Shown here in pieces: positions 1 through 7,343 of a DNA stretch of 12,959 nucleotides (its first letter is position 1; each line of letters starts with the position of its first letter). The stretch is from Acidobacteriota bacterium (GTDB lineage: Bacteria > Acidobacteriota > Terriglobia > Terriglobales > Acidobacteriaceae), in assembly GCA_021846065.1 (NCBI GenBank), contig JAJZCP010000023.1, forward strand, positions 1 to 12,959, in the 5' to 3' direction. The notes beneath the pieces were generated by a model, which ran no database searches, was not told the DNA's origin, and was given only the letters and a program-made list of their open reading frames with translations. A program made the translations under genes and the position numbers.

Positions 1-1
1 T

Positions 2-160
2 CGCCTGCCTTGCGCGGGGCCGTTTCGCGTGGAAGAAGTGCGCGTGGGTGTGGCGCGATTTGCAGCCGACGACGCGCAGGCAGCGGCTGAGCAGGTGATT
101 GCAGCGCTGGCAAAGGCTGGATTCCCGGCGCACTCTGTTGCAGCGCACTCGGCGGCGTGA
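2..160 (+). CDS. C-terminal part of a small HMA-domain-like (metal-binding) protein, 5' end outside window
   Basis: An open frame enters from the left edge and ends at TGA 158-160, giving 52 visible residues. The visible part has the pattern of the second half of an HMA fold: a beta strand (VEEVRVGVARF), a helix with the heptad-like string AAAEQVIAALAKAGF, then a short tail ending HSVAAHSAA. The 'aAL.kaGf.a' ending is typical of HMA domains of copper chaperones and copper ATPases. The metal-binding CxxC loop would lie upstream and is not visible. A single Cys is present near the left edge, but it is not in CxxC. It lies 7 bases before copA, so a copper chaperone or HMA partner of the ATPase is the best guess. 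Assignment is by pattern and context only; the first half of the protein is needed to confirm it. Confidence 0.55.
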   Translation, partial: RLPCAGPFRVEEVRVGVARFAADDAQAAAEQVIAALAKAGFPAHSVAAHSAA

Positions 161-162
161 GG
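159..162 (+). promoter_or_regulatory. Ribosome binding site deciding the copA start
   Basis: GAGG lies 5 bases before the ATG at 168 and overlaps the stop codon of the upstream partial gene. It favours 168 over an in-frame ATG at 99, which would overlap the upstream gene by about 60 bases and add an arginine-rich stretch that does not look like a natural N-terminus. The arrangement suggests translational coupling. Confidence 0.6.
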
Positions 163-167
163 CCAGG

Positions 168-2471
168 ATGCCGCATACTGGACAAAATGGTGACGGCGCA
201 GGAACGGAAATAGCTGCGCTGGAAGCGGTGACGCTGCCGGTGCTGGGCATGAGCTGCGCGGCCTGTCAGCGTCATGTGGAGGGCGCGCTGCGTGCAGTGC
301 ATGGCGTGAGCGAGGCGCATGTGGATCTGATGCGTCATCGCGCGCAGATTCGATTTGATGGCGGACGCACAAGCGTTGCGGCGCTGGTGAATGCTGTGAA
401 GGCGTCCGGGTATGATGCGGTGGCTCCGCGCAAGGCAGGCGAGACGACAGCGCAGGAAAAAGACTCCGGTGCAAGCAGAAGTCTGGCGTGGAAAGCAGCG
501 GTGACGATTGTCGCGGGCGTGATTGCCATGGCAGCGCCGATGATTGCGCCGATGTTTGCGCCGATGGCGAGCAGTCAGACGGGTATGCGTGGCGGCGCGG
601 ATGGGCTGACGCTTGCGCTGCTTACGATGACCGGTGTGGTGACGGCGTGGGCGGGAGCGTCGATCTATCGCAGCGCGTGGAAAGCGCTGCTGCACGGCGA
701 GACGAATATGAATACGCTGGTGGCGCTGGGGACTGGCGTCGCGTTTGCGGATTCAGCGTGGACGGTGGCGCATCCGGCGACGCAGGGCGCGGTGTACTTT
801 GACTCGGTGCTGCTGATTGTGGGTTTTCTGATTCTGGGCAAATGGCTGGAGGCACGGGCAAAAGTCCGCGCGCTGGCAGCAGTGGATGCGCTGGCGCAGT
901 TGCAGCCGCAGGAGGCGCGCATTCGCGAAGAGGACGCGGAGAATGCGCAGGAGCGAATGGTGCCTTTGGACGCGGTGCATACGGGCGATCTGGTGGTTGT
1001 GCTGGCTGGAGAACGCATTCCTGTGGACGCGACGATTGTGAAGGGCACGACGACGGTGGATGAGTCGATGCTGACGGGCGAGTCCTTGCCTGTGGTGCGG
1101 ACGGTGGGCGAACGTGTGCTGGCCGGCAGCCTGAACTATGATGGTGCGATTCTGTGCCGCGCCGAAGAGGTGGGCGCGGAGACAACACTGGCGCAGATTG
1201 CGCGGCTGGTGGAGCAGGCACAAGGGTCGCGTGCGCCGATGCAGCGGTTGGCGGACAGGGTGAGTGCGGTGTTTGTGCCGGTGGTGCTGGTGGTGGCGGC
1301 GCTGACCTTTGTGGGTTGGCTGGCGACGACGCACGATGCGGCGCTGGCGGTGGAGAGCATGGTCTCGGTGCTGGTGATTGCCTGCCCGTGCGCGATGGGG
1401 CTGGCGGTGCCGGCGGCGTTGACGGTAGCGATTGGACGAGGCGCGCATTTTGGCGTACTGATCAAAGGCGGCGAAGCTCTGGAGCGACTGACGACGCTGG
1501 ATACGATGGTGCTGGACAAGACCGGAACCGTGACGGCGGGCAAGCCTTCGCTGACGCGCGTGGTGGCCCTGACGGAATGGAGCGAGGCTGCGGTGCTGAG
1601 TCTGGCGGCGGCGATGGAAGAGCGATCTGCGCATCCACTGGCGCATGCTGTGCTGGAGGCGGCGCGCGAACGCGGGTTGACGTGGACGACGGCTGAAGAC
1701 GTGATGACGCAGGGCGGGAGAGGGTTGAGCGGGACGGTGGGCGGCAGACAGGTGCTGCTGGGCAATCGTGCGCTGCTGGAGGAAGAAGCTGTGCGCTGGC
1801 CGGAAGAGCCGCGCGAGACGACCACGGCGGAAAGCGGCGTGACGCGCGTGTGGCTGGCGGTGAATGGCAGCGCGGCAGGATTTCTGGAGATGCGCGATGA
1901 GCTGCGTACAACTGCGAAAGCGGCGATGGGTGCGCTGCGGGCGATGGGGTTGCACGTGGCCATGCTGACGGGCGACAGTGCGGCGGCGACAGCACCCGTG
2001 GCGGCGGCGCTGCAGATCGATGAGGTGGCCGCAGGACTGATGCCCGTCGACAAGCTGGAGCGGATTCGCGCGATGCAGGCGGCGGGCAGGCGCGTGGGGA
2101 TGGTGGGCGACGGAATCAATGATGCCGCGGCACTGGCGCAGGCCGAGGCCGGGTTTGCTATGGGTGCCGGAGCAGCGCTGGCGCAGGAGGCGGGCGACGT
2201 GTTGCTGCTGAGCAGCGATCCGGGCGGCGTGGTGACGGCGATTGCACTGGCGCGCGCGACGGTGAAGGTGATGCGACAGAATCTGGCGTGGGCCGCGGGA
2301 TACAACGTGCTGGGGATTCCGCTGGCGGCGGGTGTGCTGTATCCGGTGCTGCATCTGACGCTGGCGCCGTGGATGGCGGCGGCGGCAATGGCTTGCAGTT
2401 CGGTGAGCGTGCTGGCCAACAGCCTGCGGCTGCGAAGCTGGCAATCCGAGGAGATGCGGCAGGCGCGATAG
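168..2471 (+). CDS. copA: Copper-translocating P-type (P1B-1) ATPase, CopA-like
   Basis: Predicted 767-residue inner-membrane pump that uses ATP to export Cu(I) from the cytoplasm. Domains in order: one N-terminal HMA metal-binding domain with MSCAAC (Cys30, Cys33); two pairs of membrane helices (about 108-130, 148-167, 183-200, 208-227); the actuator domain with TGES (303-306); the membrane CPC motif (406-408) that marks heavy-metal ATPases; the phosphorylated Asp450 in DKTGT; the HP pair (499-500) of the nucleotide domain; TGD (611-613); GDGIND (647-652); and the last two helices. The YN pair (722-723) and the MxxSS motif (751-755) are the family signatures for Cu(I) rather than Zn or Cd. 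Length is normal for a pump with one HMA domain, and all catalytic residues are present. It follows a likely HMA protein by 7 bases. No CsoR- or CueR-type regulator is visible; it may lie upstream. Confidence 0.96.
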   Translation: MPHTGQNGDGAGTEIAALEAVTLPVLGMSCAACQRHVEGALRAVHGVSEAHVDLMRHRAQIRFDGGRTSVAALVNAVKASGYDAVAPRKAGETTAQEKDSGASRSLAWKAAVTIVAGVIAMAAPMIAPMFAPMASSQTGMRGGADGLTLALLTMTGVVTAWAGASIYRSAWKALLHGETNMNTLVALGTGVAFADSAWTVAHPATQGAVYFDSVLLIVGFLILGKWLEARAKVRALAAVDALAQLQPQEARIREEDAENAQERMVPLDAVHTGDLVVVLAGERIPVDATIVKGTTTVDESMLTGESLPVVRTVGERVLAGSLNYDGAILCRAEEVGAETTLAQIARLVEQAQGSRAPMQRLADRVSAVFVPVVLVVAALTFVGWLATTHDAALAVESMVSVLVIACPCAMGLAVPAALTVAIGRGAHFGVLIKGGEALERLTTLDTMVLDKTGTVTAGKPSLTRVVALTEWSEAAVLSLAAAMEERSAHPLAHAVLEAARERGLTWTTAEDVMTQGGRGLSGTVGGRQVLLGNRALLEEEAVRWPEEPRETTTAESGVTRVWLAVNGSAAGFLEMRDELRTTAKAAMGALRAMGLHVAMLTGDSAAATAPVAAALQIDEVAAGLMPVDKLERIRAMQAAGRRVGMVGDGINDAAALAQAEAGFAMGAGAALAQEAGDVLLLSSDPGGVVTAIALARATVKVMRQNLAWAAGYNVLGIPLAAGVLYPVLHLTLAPWMAAAAMACSSVSVLANSLRLRSWQSEEMRQAR

Positions 2472-2492
2472 ACTGATGGCAGGCTGAATCCT

Positions 2493-4922
2493 GTGCGCAT
2501 TCTCACCCGTTACATTCTCGGCGAAATTACCTCGCATGCGATTCTGGGCTGCGCGCTGTTCACTTTTATTCTGTTCATGCGGCCGCTGGAACAGATTCTG
2601 GACATGGTGGTGCGCAACAGCTCCAGCCTGACGGCGCTGGGCGAGATCATCCTGTTTACGCTGCCGAATACCTTTCTGCTGACGATTCCGATGGCCGTGC
2701 TGGTGGGCGTGCTGCTGGGGTTGAGTCGGCTTGCGGTCGATTCCGAGATCATCGCCATGCGCGCGTCCGGAATGGGCATCTGGTATCTGGTGCGCGTGGC
2801 CGCGATTTTGGCTGGCCTGGGCACGGCGTTTGGCCTGCTGAACTCGCTTTATCTGTCGCCACATGCGAATCGTGCGATTCTGACGCTGCAAAACTCGCTG
2901 GCGAAGTCACAGGCGTCGTTTGAGGTGGAACCGCGCGTCTTCTATGAAGACTTTCGCAACACGGTTGTCTATGTGCAGCAGACGCGGACAAGCGGCGGCG
3001 TGGCGAACTGGAAGCAGTTGTTCATTGCCGACGTGACGAATCCGATTACGCCGGAGATTACGACGGCGGAGTCGGCGACGATTACCGACGACAGCGAACA
3101 GGGGCTGCTGATCCGACTGCGCAACGCATCCGAACATAACCTGGACGCAAAACAGCCGGATGATTACACGATCTCGACGTTTGCAACGACGGATCGTCCG
3201 CTGACCTTCAGTCCGCAAAGCGATGTTCATCTGGGACGCATGGATACACCGCTCTACGCGGAGGGTAATCGACAACTGCTGCGCGAAGCAGGCAGGACAA
3301 AGGGCCTGGAGCAGCGACGCGTCGAGATTGAATTCCAACGCAGACTGGCGTATCCGATGGCCTGCCTGGTGCTGATGCTGGTGGGCGTGCCGCTGGGAGC
3401 GACTTCTCGACGGGGCGGCAAGAGCACGGGATTTGTCTATACGCTGCTGCTGGTGCTGACGTACTATCTGCTTTCCAACCTGGGGATTGCCTGGGGGCGA
3501 GCAGGCAAGCTGCCGGTGGTGGCGTCGGTGTGGCTGGCCAATGGTCTGTTTGCGCTGGCGGGGATCTTTCTGCTGACGGAGATGGCTTCCGGTGGACGCG
3601 CGATGCAAGCTGTGCGACGACGGTTTGGGCGCATCTTCACGATGGCGACGGAGACGGCTGCGCCGATGGCCGAAAGCAATGGGGGCGCGGCGTGGCACAG
3701 CACACACAGCTTGAGCCGCAAGACGCGCATCTTTGCACGCATGCGCTTCAAAAGCTGGCGAAGACGGGTTCGCAGCCATTTGCCACAGTCGTTTCCACGG
3801 TGGAAGCGACGCGGTTTTCCGCTGATTCTGGATCAATATGTGCTGCGCGAATTTGTGAAGATGTTCGTCACGATCCTTTTGGGATTTGTGCTGATGATGC
3901 TGATCTTCACATTCTTTGAACTGGTTGGGGACATTCTGCGCAACCATGTGGCGCTGTATGTTGTAGGCGACTATCTTGTGCATCTGGCACCGAGCATGAT
4001 TTACCAGATCACGCCGCTGAGCGTACTGATAGCCGTGCTGGTGACCTTTGGCATTCTGCACCGCAACAGCGAACTGACGGCGATGAAGGCGACAGGGGTG
4101 AGCCTGTATCGACTGGTGGTTCCGGTGTTTGTGATTGCGGCGGCGCTGGCGGTGAGCTTGTTTGCCTTTGACCAGTCGTATCTGCCGCAGGCCAATCGCG
4201 AGCAGGAAGCGCTGCGCAACACGATCAAGGGACGACCACCGCAGACGACGCTGCATCCGGACCAGAAATGGATTGTGGGCGAGCCTGGCGCGGATAACGA
4301 AGCCAGCATCTTCTACTATCAGTTTTTCGATCCGGACCAGAATGCTTTTGCCAATCTGACGTTTTTTGAGTTCGATGCAAAGACCTTTGCAATCCGCCGG
4401 CGCATCTATGCCGAGCGTGTGCTGTGGGACGAGGACGCGCATACATGGGTCTTTGAAAACGGATGGGAGCGAAGTTTTTCCGGCGCTTCGCAGACAAGTT
4501 TTCGCGCCTTTCTGAAGGCGTCCTTTCCTGAGATCAGCGAGCAACCAGGATATTTCAAGAAGGAAAATCTGCAATCGCAGGAGATGAACTTTGCGCAACT
4601 GCGGCGCTATATTGACGACCTGCAGCAAAGCGGATTCGACACGATGCGCCTGCGTGTGGAGCTGTATCACAAGATTGCCTATCCACTGGTGACGGTGGTG
4701 ATGGCGGTGATGGCGATTCCGTTTGCGCTCTCGATGGGGCGGCGCGGATCGCTGACGGGCGTGGCGACGGCGATCGGCATCGCTGTGGGATACTGGGTGA
4801 TCGCTGGGCTGTTTGATGCGATGGGCAGCGTCAACTATCTGCCGGCGGCGCTGGCGGCGTGGTCCCCGGATATTCTGTTTGGGCTGACGGGCGGCTATCT
4901 GCTGCTGCGCACGCCGACGTAG
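2493..4922 (+). CDS. lptFG: Single-chain LptF-LptG permease fusion (LPS export ABC transporter membrane subunits)
   Basis: 809 residues with two full LptF/LptG (YjgP/YjgQ) units in tandem. Unit 1 (1-362) starts MRILTRYILGE and has helices near 13-30, 55-78 and 100-120, a periplasmic beta-jellyroll region (about 125-285), then helices near 288-303, 313-335 and 343-362. The segment 363-443 is a basic linker full of Arg and Lys. Unit 2 (444-809) restarts with LDQYVLREF and repeats the plan: helices near 455-477, 500-522 and 540-560, a periplasmic region to about 720, then three helices. Family motifs appear twice: DSEIIAMRASG and NSELTAMKATG after helix 2, and YPMACLVLMLVGVP and YPLVTVVMAVMAIP at helix 4. 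In most bacteria LptF and LptG are separate proteins that pair with two LptB ATPases to pull LPS from the inner membrane. The GTG start follows AGG at 2481-2483. It lies 21 bases after copA. No lptB is in view. Confidence 0.93.
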   Translation: MRILTRYILGEITSHAILGCALFTFILFMRPLEQILDMVVRNSSSLTALGEIILFTLPNTFLLTIPMAVLVGVLLGLSRLAVDSEIIAMRASGMGIWYLVRVAAILAGLGTAFGLLNSLYLSPHANRAILTLQNSLAKSQASFEVEPRVFYEDFRNTVVYVQQTRTSGGVANWKQLFIADVTNPITPEITTAESATITDDSEQGLLIRLRNASEHNLDAKQPDDYTISTFATTDRPLTFSPQSDVHLGRMDTPLYAEGNRQLLREAGRTKGLEQRRVEIEFQRRLAYPMACLVLMLVGVPLGATSRRGGKSTGFVYTLLLVLTYYLLSNLGIAWGRAGKLPVVASVWLANGLFALAGIFLLTEMASGGRAMQAVRRRFGRIFTMATETAAPMAESNGGAAWHSTHSLSRKTRIFARMRFKSWRRRVRSHLPQSFPRWKRRGFPLILDQYVLREFVKMFVTILLGFVLMMLIFTFFELVGDILRNHVALYVVGDYLVHLAPSMIYQITPLSVLIAVLVTFGILHRNSELTAMKATGVSLYRLVVPVFVIAAALAVSLFAFDQSYLPQANREQEALRNTIKGRPPQTTLHPDQKWIVGEPGADNEASIFYYQFFDPDQNAFANLTFFEFDAKTFAIRRRIYAERVLWDEDAHTWVFENGWERSFSGASQTSFRAFLKASFPEISEQPGYFKKENLQSQEMNFAQLRRYIDDLQQSGFDTMRLRVELYHKIAYPLVTVVMAVMAIPFALSMGRRGSLTGVATAIGIAVGYWVIAGLFDAMGSVNYLPAALAAWSPDILFGLTGGYLLLRTPT

Positions 4923-4955
4923 GATTCTTGTATCAACCACCGAAAATTTGCAGAG

Positions 4956-4959
4956 CGAG
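4956..4959 (+). promoter_or_regulatory. Ribosome binding site deciding the serine hydrolase start
   Basis: GAGG with a 6-base spacer to ATG 4966. An in-frame TTG at 4948 would add six residues but has no comparable site in front of it, so 4966 is preferred. Confidence 0.55.
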
Positions 4960-4965
4960 GTGGAG

Positions 4966-6081
4966 ATGTCGTTGAACCAAGACAATCTGAAGAGCAGGTT
5001 TCCACTGGATGAAGCGCGCGCGGTGCTGCTCGACGCCATTCGCAATCGCGTCTTTCCGGGATGTGCCTTTGGCGTGCTGGTGCGTGATGAAGTTGCAGCG
5101 TGCGAGGGGCTGGGCGAATTCATCTACCACGAAGGTGCGTCGAGTGATCTGGCTGCTGCGCGCGTGCATGCCGAGACGGTCTATGACCTTGCCAGCGTGA
5201 CCAAGGTGGTGGCGACGACGGCGATGGCGATGATCTTGCACGAACGCACGGTGCTGAAGCTGGACCAGTTGCTGGGCGAGCTGTTGCCGGGCTTTGTGGT
5301 GGGCAGGTCAGACAGCCGGTGGGCGCGCGCGGTGACATTGCGCCATCTGCTGGCGCACAGTTCGGGACTGCCGGGTTATCGACCGTTGTTTCGCAGCGAA
5401 CACAATGCAGGCGACCTGTTGCGCGCTTGCCTGACGATGCCACTGGAAGCGGAACCGGGCACGCGGGCCGAGTATTCCGATCATGGATTCATCCTGCTGG
5501 GCAAAGCGCTGGAAGTGTTAACCGGCGAGTCCGTGGCGCAGTGGACAAAGCGGGAGATTTTTGCGCCGCTGGGGATGGAGCGCACCGGCTTTTGCCCGGA
5601 CGAATCGATGCGCGCGGCGATTCCGCCGACAGAAGATGACCGCACGTTTCGGCATCGCAGGGTGCAGGGTGAGGTGCAGGACGAACACGCGTTTGTGATG
5701 GGCGGAGTTGCCGGGCATGCGGGCCTGTTCTCGAATGTTCCCGACCTGCTGCGGTTTTCCGCGGCGATGCTGCAAAGCGGCAGGAATCGGCTGGTGAGCG
5801 AGGCGACGGTGCAGCTTTTCAGCGAACGCCAGGCACCGGTGGGAAGTTCGCGCGCGCTGGGATGGGATACTCCGTCGGCTCCGTCGTCGAGCGGCGACCA
5901 TTTCAGTCCGCATTCGATTGGGCATCTGGGCTACTCGGGCTGCTCGCTGTGGATTGATCTGGAGGCGCAGGTGGCTGTGGTGCTGTTGACCAATCGGACG
6001 TGGCCGGATCGAAAGACGGATGCGATTCGGCAGCTTCGCCCGGAGTTTCACAATGCTGTAAGAAAAGCGATAGGTTTGTGA
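4966..6081 (+). CDS. Beta-lactamase-fold serine hydrolase (YbbE/YfeW-like), probable muropeptide-processing enzyme
   Basis: 371 residues of the class C beta-lactamase / penicillin-binding fold. The three active-site motifs are in order: SVTK (Ser77 nucleophile, Lys80), YSD at 170-172 in the place of YxN, and HLG at 320-322 within HLGYSG in the place of KTG. Also seen are HLLAHSSGLPG (127-137) and the stretch VQGEVQDEHA..GGVAGHAGLFS (233-256). I recall this last stretch from YbbE/YfeW-type hydrolases and from hydrolase domains fused to NagZ. E. coli yfeW and Bacillus ybbE lie beside murQ, as here, and Bacillus YbbE (AmiE) removes peptides from MurNAc. I infer a murein-recycling amidase or carboxypeptidase; a general esterase is possible. 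No signal peptide or lipobox is visible: the N-terminus (MSLNQDNLKSRFPL) is polar, which suggests a cytoplasmic enzyme. It follows the permease gene by 43 bases. Confidence 0.85.
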   Translation: MSLNQDNLKSRFPLDEARAVLLDAIRNRVFPGCAFGVLVRDEVAACEGLGEFIYHEGASSDLAAARVHAETVYDLASVTKVVATTAMAMILHERTVLKLDQLLGELLPGFVVGRSDSRWARAVTLRHLLAHSSGLPGYRPLFRSEHNAGDLLRACLTMPLEAEPGTRAEYSDHGFILLGKALEVLTGESVAQWTKREIFAPLGMERTGFCPDESMRAAIPPTEDDRTFRHRRVQGEVQDEHAFVMGGVAGHAGLFSNVPDLLRFSAAMLQSGRNRLVSEATVQLFSERQAPVGSSRALGWDTPSAPSSSGDHFSPHSIGHLGYSGCSLWIDLEAQVAVVLLTNRTWPDRKTDAIRQLRPEFHNAVRKAIGL

Positions 6082-6115
6082 ACCGGATCGAGGGGATGCG
6101 AGGCGGAGTCGTGTT

Positions 6116-6133
6116 TGTTTTCCCGCGGAAACA
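6116..6133 (+). terminator. Short hairpin in the gap before murQ, possible weak terminator
   Basis: TGTTTTCC, then CGC, then GGAAACA can form a 7-bp stem with one bulged T, 35 bases after the serine hydrolase stop codon. No T-run follows on the plus strand, so a terminator role is doubtful. Confidence 0.25.
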
Positions 6134-6175
6134 GCCGTACGAATAAATCTGCGGCCAAGTGTGGCACAGAGGGAC

Positions 6176-6181
6176 TACAAT
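6176..6181 (+). promoter_or_regulatory. Candidate -10 element (TACAAT) upstream of murQ
   Basis: TACAAT is one base off the TATAAT consensus and sits 22 bases before the murQ ATG, so a transcript would carry a short leader. No good TTGACA-like -35 is seen 16-18 bases upstream. The 122-base gap after the hydrolase gene leaves room for a separate murQ promoter. Confidence 0.33.
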
Positions 6182-6203
6182 CGATGTGCGGGACTGAATT
6201 CTT

Positions 6204-7187
6204 ATGATCAGCACTTCTACTATGATCGAACCCACTCAGACAGGTTCAAAATCCGAAGCCGCAAGCCGGGATCACGCGGCGCTACTGCAACATCTCACCA
6301 CCGAAAGCCAGAACGAGGCCTCGCAGGGACTCGACACCAAGTCTGCGATTGAAATTGCGCGCATCATCAATCAGGAAGATGCGAAGATCGCGGTTGCGGT
6401 GAAGAAGGCTCTGCCGGAGATCGCCCAGGTGATCGATCAGGTGGCGCGGAGTCTGCGGGATGGCGGTCGCCTGATTTACATTGGCGCCGGCTCCAGCGGT
6501 CGCATCGCGGCGCTGGATGCCTCGGAGTGTCCTCCGACTTATTCGACGCTGCCCGGACAGGTGCAATACATCATGGCTGGTGGACCGAAGGCGCTGGCCT
6601 CGGCTGTGGAAGTGAATGAGGATTCCGAAGAGCTTGGACAGCGGGATATTGCGCGGCGCAGGCCGACGCGCAAGGATGTTGTGGTTGGCCTCTCGGCATC
6701 CGGACGCACACCTTATGTGGTGGCCGCAGTGGCGTATGCGCGCGCGCGAGGAGCCAAGACCGCAGCGATCACCTGTAACCACGGCACTCCGCTGGCTGCT
6801 GCCGCGGATATTGCGATCGTCGCCGAAGTTGGCGCTGAGGTCGTCTCCGGTTCGACGCGCATGAAGGCCGGCACGGCGCAGAAGATGGTGCTGAACATGA
6901 TCACGACGGGCGCGATGACACGGCGCGGTTATGTCTACGAAAACATGATGGTCAACGTGCACATGCAGAATTCCAAGCTCGTGGAGCGCGGAATCCGCAT
7001 CTTGATGCAGGCTTGCCGGATTGACCGCGAGACCGCTGTGAACACAATCAAAAGCGCCGGTCGCAGCGTTCCGATTGCGCTGGTGATGCTGAAGGCGAAG
7101 GTGGACAAGCCGGAGGCTGTTCGCCGCCTGGCGCGTTCGGATGGCAATGTTCGCCGCGCGATTGAAGACGCGGTCCTCGAATTGTAG
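6204..7187 (+). CDS. murQ: N-acetylmuramic acid 6-phosphate etherase MurQ
   Basis: 327 residues of a cytoplasmic SIS-fold lyase that cleaves the D-lactyl ether of MurNAc-6-phosphate to give GlcNAc-6-phosphate and D-lactate, a step in murein recycling. Diagnostic stretches: TESQNEAS (33-40), IYIGAGSSGRIAALDASECPP (91-111) containing Glu108, the counterpart of the catalytic Glu83 of E. coli, and Glu139 in AVEVNED, at the spacing expected for E. coli Glu114. The family signature GSTRMKAGTAQKMVLN (216-231) is intact, followed by the C-terminal helical region. It is about 29 residues longer than the E. coli enzyme, mostly from a polar N-terminal extension. ATG 6222 is an alternative start but has no better ribosome site; neither start has a strong one. 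It lies between a YbbE/YfeW-like hydrolase and murA. MurNAc-6-P would have to come from MurP- or AnmK-type phosphorylation, and neither gene is in the window. Confidence 0.95.
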   Translation: MISTSTMIEPTQTGSKSEAASRDHAALLQHLTTESQNEASQGLDTKSAIEIARIINQEDAKIAVAVKKALPEIAQVIDQVARSLRDGGRLIYIGAGSSGRIAALDASECPPTYSTLPGQVQYIMAGGPKALASAVEVNEDSEELGQRDIARRRPTRKDVVVGLSASGRTPYVVAAVAYARARGAKTAAITCNHGTPLAAAADIAIVAEVGAEVVSGSTRMKAGTAQKMVLNMITTGAMTRRGYVYENMMVNVHMQNSKLVERGIRILMQACRIDRETAVNTIKSAGRSVPIALVMLKAKVDKPEAVRRLARSDGNVRRAIEDAVLEL

Positions 7188-7312
7188 CAGCGATTGGCCG
7201 TGTGCCAGTTCCCTTTCCGTTTTGGCATTCGACCCGATTGCAGTGCGCGCATGGAGCTGCAAGCATTGACTTGCGCGATTCCCCCGGATGAGGCTTCCCT
7301 GCCTCGCGCGGT

Positions 7313-7318
7313 TACACT
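7313..7318 (+). promoter_or_regulatory. Candidate -10 element (TACACT) upstream of murA
   Basis: TACACT stands 26 bases before the murA ATG in a 156-base gap after murQ. A TTGACT at 7266-7271 looks like a -35 but lies far too distant (41 bases) to pair with it. An imperfect -35 or an extended -10 would be needed, so this is only a candidate. Confidence 0.25.
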
Positions 7319-7343
7319 GAGGGTTCAGGAGAAGACGATCGAC

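Noticed and set aside
99..167. Earlier ATG for copA at 99
   Set aside because: It would overlap the upstream frame and add an Arg-rich stretch with no homology-like features; GAGG directly before ATG 168 is better.
753..2891. Very long open frame on the minus strand opposite copA and the start of lptFG
   Set aside because: It runs antisense through two clear genes, its translation is low-complexity and full of His, Arg and Gln, and such frames stay open simply because GC-rich codon bias removes stops on the other strand.
2907..5123. Long minus-strand open frame opposite lptFG
   Set aside because: Same shadow effect; no domain-like pattern, and it spans a gene boundary.
6162..6181. TGGCAC upstream of murQ as the -24 box of a sigma-54 promoter
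   Set aside because: The required TTGC-type -12 box is missing at the right spacing.
7238..7262. TTGCAG/CTGCAA 6-bp inverted repeat between murQ and murA
   Set aside because: Short arms with a 13-base loop and no T-run; expected by chance at this length.
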